NCBI GenBank assembly: GCA_035264445.1
Contig: DATFQE010000063.1
Coordinates: 1 to 16,656, forward strand
Direction: 5' to 3'
DNA: 16,656 nt
From: DATFQE01 sp035264445
GTDB lineage: Bacteria; Actinomycetota; Thermoleophilia; Gaiellales; Gaiellaceae
Part shown: in pieces, positions 12,986 through 16,656 of the stretch
Numbering within the stretch: the stretch's first letter is position 1
Layout: every line of letters starts with the position of its first letter
Made by a program: the position numbers and the translations under genes
Notes under the pieces: generated by a model
Databases searched by the model: none
Told to the model about the DNA's origin: nothing
Seen by the model: the letters and a program-made list of their open reading frames with translations, nothing else

Positions 12986-14132
12986 TCCGCAGAAATCCCT
13001 CGCGGACCAACCGCCGCACGAGGACCACCCGGCCTGCGTCGTCGAGGTCGCCCGGAAGGTCCGCCGCGGTGAACGGCTCGTCGGCGCCGACGAGGAAGTC
13101 GGCCTCGGCCCAGAGGCGGCCGGGCAGCAGGAGGCGCTTGCCGTGGAAGGCGAGGGCGATCGCGTCCCCTTCTTCTTCAACGGTGGCCAGAACGCTCGGT
13201 CGCCGTTCCACCTCAGTCGCCGTGTCGAGCCCGTCGAGGGCACGCAGCTGCGAGATCTGGCCGTCGAGGACGGGTCGCCGACGGCGCTCCAGCCGTTTCG
13301 CCTTCCGTCGGGCGACGTCCGCTACTCCCAGCCGCTCGCCCAGCAGTTCGAGGAGGTCGGACGGCGTCGCGAGGTCCCCGTCGACGGACCTCCTGAACGC
13401 GAGCTCCCCCTCGACGTCGGAGAGCGCGTCCCGCACGGCGTCGAGCCAGGTGTAGACGTTGATCCCCACGGTGAGGTGGAGCGAGTCGACGTGCGACGTC
13501 CTCGCCTCGTGCAGCCAGCCGCGCGGGAGATAGAGCGTGTCGCCGGGGCCGAGGACCGTGTCGATGACAGCTTCGCCCGGCGCGCCGTCGACGGCGGCCC
13601 GGTACCGCTGCTCCTTGAGCGGGAGCTCGAGCACGGGCTCGTAGACGAGCCACCGCTTCTCGCCGGCGATCTGCAGCACGCAGACGTCGTGCGTGTCGTG
13701 ATGCACCGCGAGCCCCTGCGAGCCGCGCGGCGTGTAGTACGCGTTCGCCTGGACCGGATGCCCGAGGGCGCCCTCCAGCGCGGAGCAGAACGTGGCCGTC
13801 TGCGCGCGGTTGAGGTGGAGGCCCTGGGCGACGATGGTCGCGCCCGCGTCGAACTCCGCGACCACCCGCTCGACGTCCGCCGTTCGTGCGAACGGGACCG
13901 GTCGCCACGGCAGGTCGACCGTGTAGTCGGCGACGTCGAGCTTCGCGCCTTCCTTCACGAGGCGGAAGGCCGGAAACCGGAGCCCCGTCTCGCACACGAG
14001 TCGCTCGACCTCGGCCTCCGAGAGCAGATCGTCGTAGCGGCCGACCTCTCCGCGCGGGATCACGAGCGGCCGGCGCTCCCAGTATTCGGTCCGGAACTCC
14101 TCCGCGCCGACCGGCTCGATGCACCGCGCCAG
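12954..14132 (-). CDS. Cupin_4/JmjC-type Fe(II)/2-oxoglutarate oxygenase, unusual start
   Basis: The conserved reading frame runs from the stop at 12954 back past GTG 14063. The Fe ligands are HxD in LAVHHDTHDV (His144, Asp146 counted from 14132) and the distal His208 in GDTLYLPRGWLHEA; Lys/Arg in GEKRWLVYEP may hold 2-oxoglutarate. The C-terminal winged-helix-like half follows, as in ribosomal oxygenases (RoxA/YcfD, MINA). Substrate is unknown. Codons ahead of 14063 still read like the family N-terminus (LARCIEPVGAEEFRTEYW, ERRPLVIPR), yet no ATG, GTG or TTG occurs in this frame before the next upstream stop. I placed the start at CTG 14132 provisionally; CTG 14192, a +1 frameshift from the upstream peptide gene, or a sequencing error are alternatives, and 14063 is the first standard start. 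The gene follows the acidic peptide gene directly. Confidence 0.85.
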   Translation of the reverse strand: MARCIEPVGAEEFRTEYWERRPLVIPRGEVGRYDDLLSEAEVERLVCETGLRFPAFRLVKEGAKLDVADYTVDLPWRPVPFARTADVERVVAEFDAGATIVAQGLHLNRAQTATFCSALEGALGHPVQANAYYTPRGSQGLAVHHDTHDVCVLQIAGEKRWLVYEPVLELPLKEQRYRAAVDGAPGEAVIDTVLGPGDTLYLPRGWLHEARTSHVDSLHLTVGINVYTWLDAVRDALSDVEGELAFRRSVDGDLATPSDLLELLGERLGVADVARRKAKRLERRRRPVLDGQISQLRALDGLDTATEVERRPSVLATVEEEGDAIALAFHGKRLLLPGRLWAEADFLVGADEPFTAADLPGDLDDAGRVVLVRRLVREGFLRIRLPDVPGGR

Positions 14133-14151
14133 GGCCGCGGCTGCCGCGGCG

Positions 14152-14328
14152 CTAGTGGGCGTCGACCGTGTCGGCGTCGTCGCCCGAATCAGAGTCGTCG
14201 GAGTCGGCGTCGGTGCTGTCCGTGTCGTCGGTGTCGGTGCCGTCGGTGTCCGCCGTGACGTCCGGCGTGGACGACCAGGTCGGCTGCGTCACGAGCTCCT
14301 CGTCGGTCAGGGTCGTCTCGTCGGCCAT
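14152..14328 (-). CDS. 58-residue Asp/Thr-rich acidic peptide, possible oxygenase substrate
   Basis: ATG 14328 to TAG 14152, 58 codons, with GGAG 5 nt upstream and a -10-like TAGACT 33 nt upstream. The N-terminus MADETTLTDEELVTQPTW is followed by a run of Asp-Thr/Ser units from residue 23 (for example DTDGTDTDDTDSTDADSDD). I count 18 Asp, 13 Thr, 6 Ser and 3 Glu; there is no Lys, Arg or Cys and only the last residue is His. There is no membrane segment. It is immediately followed by the JmjC-type oxygenase gene. A leader-like N-terminus plus repetitive low-complexity region next to a hydroxylase recalls a ribosomally made, modified peptide precursor. It may instead be a Ca-binding or surface linker peptide, or an N-terminal extension of the oxygenase made by frameshift. 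No family recognised. Confidence 0.65.
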   Translation of the reverse strand: MADETTLTDEELVTQPTWSSTPDVTADTDGTDTDDTDSTDADSDDSDSGDDADTVDAH

Positions 14329-14342
14329 AGAAGCTCCCTTCT
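14329..14342 (-). promoter_or_regulatory. Shine-Dalgarno in hairpin loop before the acidic peptide gene
   Basis: The mRNA directly before the ATG reads AGAAG-GGAG-CTTCT, a perfect 5-bp stem with the GGAG ribosome binding site as its tetraloop. The site decides the start at 14328 and could limit translation. Confidence 0.5.
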
Positions 14343-14361
14343 TCGAAGTGGGTCGTCCTCG

Positions 14362-14367
14362 AGTCTA
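14362..14367 (-). promoter_or_regulatory. -10 hexamer TAGACT of the acidic peptide/oxygenase operon
   Basis: Minus-strand TAGACT gives a predicted transcript start near 14355 and a leader of about 27 nt containing the GGAG hairpin. The same hexamer is used for the divergent sucC at 14454. Confidence 0.45.
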
Positions 14368-14397
14368 AAGAGTCACGCGTCGGCGACTCAGATCCAT

Positions 14398-14416
14398 CCG
14401 AGCTCGCTGAGCTCGG
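14398..14416. repeat. Perfect 8-bp inverted repeat between divergent promoters
   Basis: CCGAGCTC-GCT-GAGCTCGG is a perfect dyad with a 3-bp centre. It is 30 bp from the TAGACT of the peptide operon and 37 bp from the TAGACT of sucC, the place of an operator shared by divergent promoters. The regulator is unknown. Confidence 0.45.
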
Positions 14417-14453
14417 GCTGTTCCGCGCACGGCGTACGGCTGAAGGGCGCCGT

Positions 14454-14459
14454 TAGACT
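14454..14459 (+). promoter_or_regulatory. -10 hexamer TAGACT of sucC
   Basis: TAGACT is followed by 11 nt and the sucC ATG; the mRNA leader would be only about 4-5 nt, with no true Shine-Dalgarno. Confidence 0.45.
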
Positions 14460-14470
14460 CCGCCGCCGGA

Positions 14471-15613
14471 ATGGACCTCTACGAGTACCAGGGCAAGGAG
14501 CTGTTTCGCCGCTTCGGGATCCCCGTCTCCGACGGTCGGCTCGCCGAGAGCCCGGCGGAGGCGCGCGCCGGCGCAGAGGAGCTCGGCGGGCCGGTCGTCG
14601 TCAAGGCGCAGGTTCTGACCGGCGGGCGCGGAAAGGCCGGCGGCATCAAGCTGGCCGACGGCCCCGACGAGGCGGAGGCGCGCGCCGACGAAATTCTCGG
14701 CCTCGACATCAACGGCCACGTCGTTCGCAAGCTCTGGATCGAGAGAGCCTCGGACATCGAGCGGGAGTACTACCTGTCGGTCACCTTCGATCGCGGCGCG
14801 AAGCAGGCGCTGCTCATGTTCACCAAGGAAGGCGGCATCGACATCGAGGAGGTCGCCGCCGAACGCCCCGAAGCGCTCGTTCGGCTACACGTCGACCCGC
14901 TCGTCGGCTTTCAGCCCTTCCACGCGCGGCGGCTCCTCCACGGGGCCGGCATCGACGACCCGAACGAGTCGAAGCAGATTGCGGCGATCGCGGCACGCCT
15001 CTACGACGCCTTCGTCGGGGCGGACGCGATGCTGTGCGAGATCAACCCGCTGATCGTGACGCCGTCCGGGGAGGTGAAGGCGCTCGACTCGAAGTTCACG
15101 GTCGACGACAACGCCCTCTACAAGCACGCCGACATCGCCGAGATGCGGGACGTCTCGGCGGCCGACCCGCAGGAGGCGCTCGCCCGGGAAAAGGGCGTTA
15201 CGTACGTCAAGCTCGACGGCGAGGTCGGGATCCTGGGCAACGGTGCCGGTCTCGTCATGTCGACGCTCGACGTGATCGCGCTCGCCGGCGGGAAGCCCGC
15301 CAACTTCTGCGACCTCGGCGGCGGCGGTGACGCACAGGGCGTGGTCGACGCGCTCGAGGTGATCACGAGCGACCCGCAGGTCCGGTCGATCTTCTTCAAC
15401 ATCTTCGGCGGCATCACCCGCGGCGACGAGGTGGCGCGCGGGATCCTGCAGGCGCTCGGCCAGATGACGATCGAGCATCCGATCGTCGTACGCCTCGACG
15501 GGACGAACGCCGAGGACGGGAGGCAGCTGCTGTCCGAGGCGAGCCCGCCGAACCTCTACACCGAGCCGACGATGCTCGACGCCGCACGGCGCGCCGTGGA
15601 GCTGGCTTCGTGA
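14471..15613 (+). CDS. sucC: Succinate-CoA ligase (ADP-forming) beta subunit
   Basis: 380 residues, slightly under the usual 385-390. The opening MDLYEYQGKELFRRFGIPV and the ATP-grasp loop VVVKAQVLTGGRGKAGGIKLA (residues about 42-62) are characteristic. AMLCEINPLIVTP carries the Mg/ATP-binding residues, and GNGAGLVMSTLDVI, NFCDLGGGGDAQ and FFNIFGGITRGDEVA form the C-terminal CoA-ligase part. With SucD it interconverts succinyl-CoA and succinate with formation of ATP or GTP in the TCA cycle. The stop overlaps the GTG of the methyltransferase (GTGA), so the next two genes are coupled to it. sucD follows after that insert, so subunit balance depends on read-through of a three-gene operon. Confidence 0.96.
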   Translation: MDLYEYQGKELFRRFGIPVSDGRLAESPAEARAGAEELGGPVVVKAQVLTGGRGKAGGIKLADGPDEAEARADEILGLDINGHVVRKLWIERASDIEREYYLSVTFDRGAKQALLMFTKEGGIDIEEVAAERPEALVRLHVDPLVGFQPFHARRLLHGAGIDDPNESKQIAAIAARLYDAFVGADAMLCEINPLIVTPSGEVKALDSKFTVDDNALYKHADIAEMRDVSAADPQEALAREKGVTYVKLDGEVGILGNGAGLVMSTLDVIALAGGKPANFCDLGGGGDAQGVVDALEVITSDPQVRSIFFNIFGGITRGDEVARGILQALGQMTIEHPIVVRLDGTNAEDGRQLLSEASPPNLYTEPTMLDAARRAVELAS

Positions 15614-16254
15614 GCCAGGTCTGGAGCGAGCGCGCGTCGCTCTATCGCGACAGCGAGGCGCACCGGGCGGGCGAGGACCTCGACCTGATCGTCGAGTGGG
15701 CGTCGGAGGATCCCGGACGCCGCGCGCTCGACGTCGCGACGGGCGGCGGCCACGTGGCTCGACGGCTTCGGGAGGCCGGTTTCGACGTCGTGAGCTGCGA
15801 CCCGGCAGCCGGCATGGAGGCGGACGTGATCGCGAGCGCCGAGGCGCTTCCGTTCGAGGACGGTGCGTTCGACGTGGTGGCCTGCAGGGTCGCCGCACAC
15901 CACTTCGAGGATGTCGAGCGCGCGGTCGTCGAGATGGCGCGCGTCAGCTCGTCGCTCGTGATCGTCGCCGACAACCTCAACCTCGGCGAGGCGGTCGAAG
16001 AGGCGGAGCGGCTCCGAGACGAGACGCACGTTCGCTGCTACTCCGAGGCGGAATGGCGGACTTTGTTGACGAGCGCAGGCGTCGAGGTGGCGGACGTGCG
16101 CGTCTTCGAAAAGCGCATCGAGTTCGAGCCGTGGCTCGCGCGGGCAGGTTGCGAGGGCGAGCGGGCACGTCGGATTCGAGAGCTACTCGGGGATCGCATC
16201 GAGGAAGGCCGCGTCCTCCTCTCGAGGGCTGTGTTCAAGGGAAGGAAGGCGTAG
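15610..16254 (+). CDS. Class I SAM-dependent methyltransferase between sucC and sucD
   Basis: 214 residues. The SAM-binding motif I is ALDVATGGGHVARRL (39-53), followed by the acidic SAM ligand in VVSCDP (60-65), motif II/III ASAEALPFEDGAFDVVACRVAAHHF (75-99) and VSSSLVIVADN (112-122). This is a UbiE/Methyltransf_11-like Rossmann domain without an added domain. The substrate is unknown; the pattern LPFEDGAFDVV and the HHF segment fit small-molecule methyltransferases. The GTG start overlaps the sucC stop by 4 bp and the TAG stop abuts the GTG of sucD, so it is embedded in the suc operon. It may be a menaquinone or other C-methyltransferase, but nothing here proves that. Confidence 0.88.
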   Translation: MSQVWSERASLYRDSEAHRAGEDLDLIVEWASEDPGRRALDVATGGGHVARRLREAGFDVVSCDPAAGMEADVIASAEALPFEDGAFDVVACRVAAHHFEDVERAVVEMARVSSSLVIVADNLNLGEAVEEAERLRDETHVRCYSEAEWRTLLTSAGVEVADVRVFEKRIEFEPWLARAGCEGERARRIRELLGDRIEEGRVLLSRAVFKGRKA

Positions 16255-16656
16255 GTGGCGATCATCGTCGACGGCGACACCCGGCTCGTTGTCCAAGGCC
16301 TGACCGGGAGCGAGGGCTCGTTCCACGGCACTCGAAACCGCGATTACGGCACACAGGTGGTCGCCGGGGTCACGCCGGGCAAGGGCGGACAGGATGTGTC
16401 CGGCATTCCCGTCTTCGACACGGTCGCGGACGCGGTCGCCGAGACGCACGCCAACACGACCATGGTCTTCGTTCCAGCGCGGTTCGCCGCCGACGCCATC
16501 TACGAGGCGGTCGATGCGGGGATCGAGACGGTCGTCTGCATCGCCGAGGGGCTCCCCGCGCACGAGATGCTCGGTGTCTACAACTACATCAAGCCGCGTG
16601 GGATCACGATGATCGGGCCGAACTGCCCGGGCGCGCTGTCGCCGGGGAAGGCCAAC
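16255..16656 (+). CDS. sucD: Succinate-CoA ligase alpha subunit, 3' end outside window
   Basis: GTG 16255 follows the methyltransferase stop with no gap and has AAGGAAGG 5 nt upstream. The 134 codons present show the N-terminal CoA-binding Rossmann domain: VQGLTGSEGSFHGTRNRDYG (14-33), VVAGVTPGKGG, MVFVPARFAADAIYEAVDAG, VCIAEGLP and the start of the ligase domain MIGPNCPGALSPG. The phosphorylated His of the family lies beyond the window edge. It partners with SucC encoded 641 bp upstream. Confidence 0.95.
   Translation, partial: MAIIVDGDTRLVVQGLTGSEGSFHGTRNRDYGTQVVAGVTPGKGGQDVSGIPVFDTVADAVAETHANTTMVFVPARFAADAIYEAVDAGIETVVCIAEGLPAHEMLGVYNYIKPRGITMIGPNCPGALSPGKAN

Noticed and set aside
12954..14132. 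Assignment as RoxA/YcfD, the ribosomal protein L16 arginine hydroxylase
   Set aside because: Only the iron-binding motif and general layout match; the upstream acidic peptide suggests a different substrate, so no specific name is given.
13143..14258. 371-residue plus-strand open frame
   Set aside because: Antisense of the JmjC-type gene and the acidic peptide; no domain and ending in low-complexity Arg/Cys-rich sequence.
1..16656. CRISPR arrays, tRNA/rRNA genes, insertion sequences, phage genes
   Set aside because: I found no regular spaced repeats, no tRNA-like cloverleaf and no transposase or integrase motif in any frame.

Overview
The window is very GC-rich DNA with tightly packed genes, many GTG starts and an actinobacterial gene set: a PCC-type acyl-CoA carboxylase, sucCD, pgsA, an NlpC/P60 protein with an SLH-like region, and a GGDEF/HD-GYP protein. 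An actinobacterium, possibly of class Thermoleophilia (Gaiellales/Solirubrobacterales type), fits best. That placement is an inference from style, not from a marker gene. I see no tRNA, rRNA, CRISPR array, insertion sequence or integrase. No gene-free stretch exceeds 150 bp.

Layout. (a) 1-1213, minus: a truncated AAA ATPase of unknown role and an Lrp/AsnC regulator. (b) 1277-3918, plus: an RhtA/EamA-type exporter divergent from the Lrp gene, then an aldo/keto reductase and an alpha/beta hydrolase, all tightly spaced. (c) 3898-4857, minus: a short PLP enzyme of the Cys/Met (transsulfuration) family. (d) 4889-6463, plus: acyl-CoA carboxylase carboxyltransferase subunit. (e) 6460-9524, minus: a GGDEF-HD-GYP membrane protein, a 38-residue membrane microprotein just upstream of it, and an exported NlpC/P60 hydrolase. 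(f) 9571-9774, plus: a small ORF resembling a carboxylase epsilon subunit, convergent with pgsA (9672-10268, minus). (g) 10282-12985, plus: biotin carboxylase/BCCP alpha subunit, then a sucrase/ferredoxin-like protein. (h) 12954-14328, minus: a 58-residue Asp/Thr-rich acidic peptide followed directly by a cupin_4/JmjC-type oxygenase. (i) 14471-16656, plus: sucC, a SAM methyltransferase, sucD (cut by the window edge).

How the genes work together. Beta, epsilon-like and alpha parts of one acyl-CoA carboxylase are present but separated by a minus-strand block of signalling, cell-wall and lipid genes. sucCD completes succinyl-CoA/succinate conversion, which is the sink for methylmalonyl-CoA made from propionyl-CoA, so the metabolic genes form a loose theme. 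The Lrp/EamA pair looks like an autoregulated amino-acid export module.

The most unusual locus is (h). The acidic peptide has its own promoter-like sequence and Shine-Dalgarno, contains no Lys, Arg or Cys, and lies directly upstream of a likely Fe(II)/2-oxoglutarate oxygenase. The oxygenase frame has no ATG, GTG or TTG codon ahead of its conserved N-terminus. This suggests a peptide-modification pair, or a +1 frameshift fusion, that merits testing. A second general feature is that seven genes begin 6-11 nt after a TANNNT -10 hexamer (often TAGNCT), which points to widespread leaderless transcription. All four convergent gene pairs overlap at their 3' ends.
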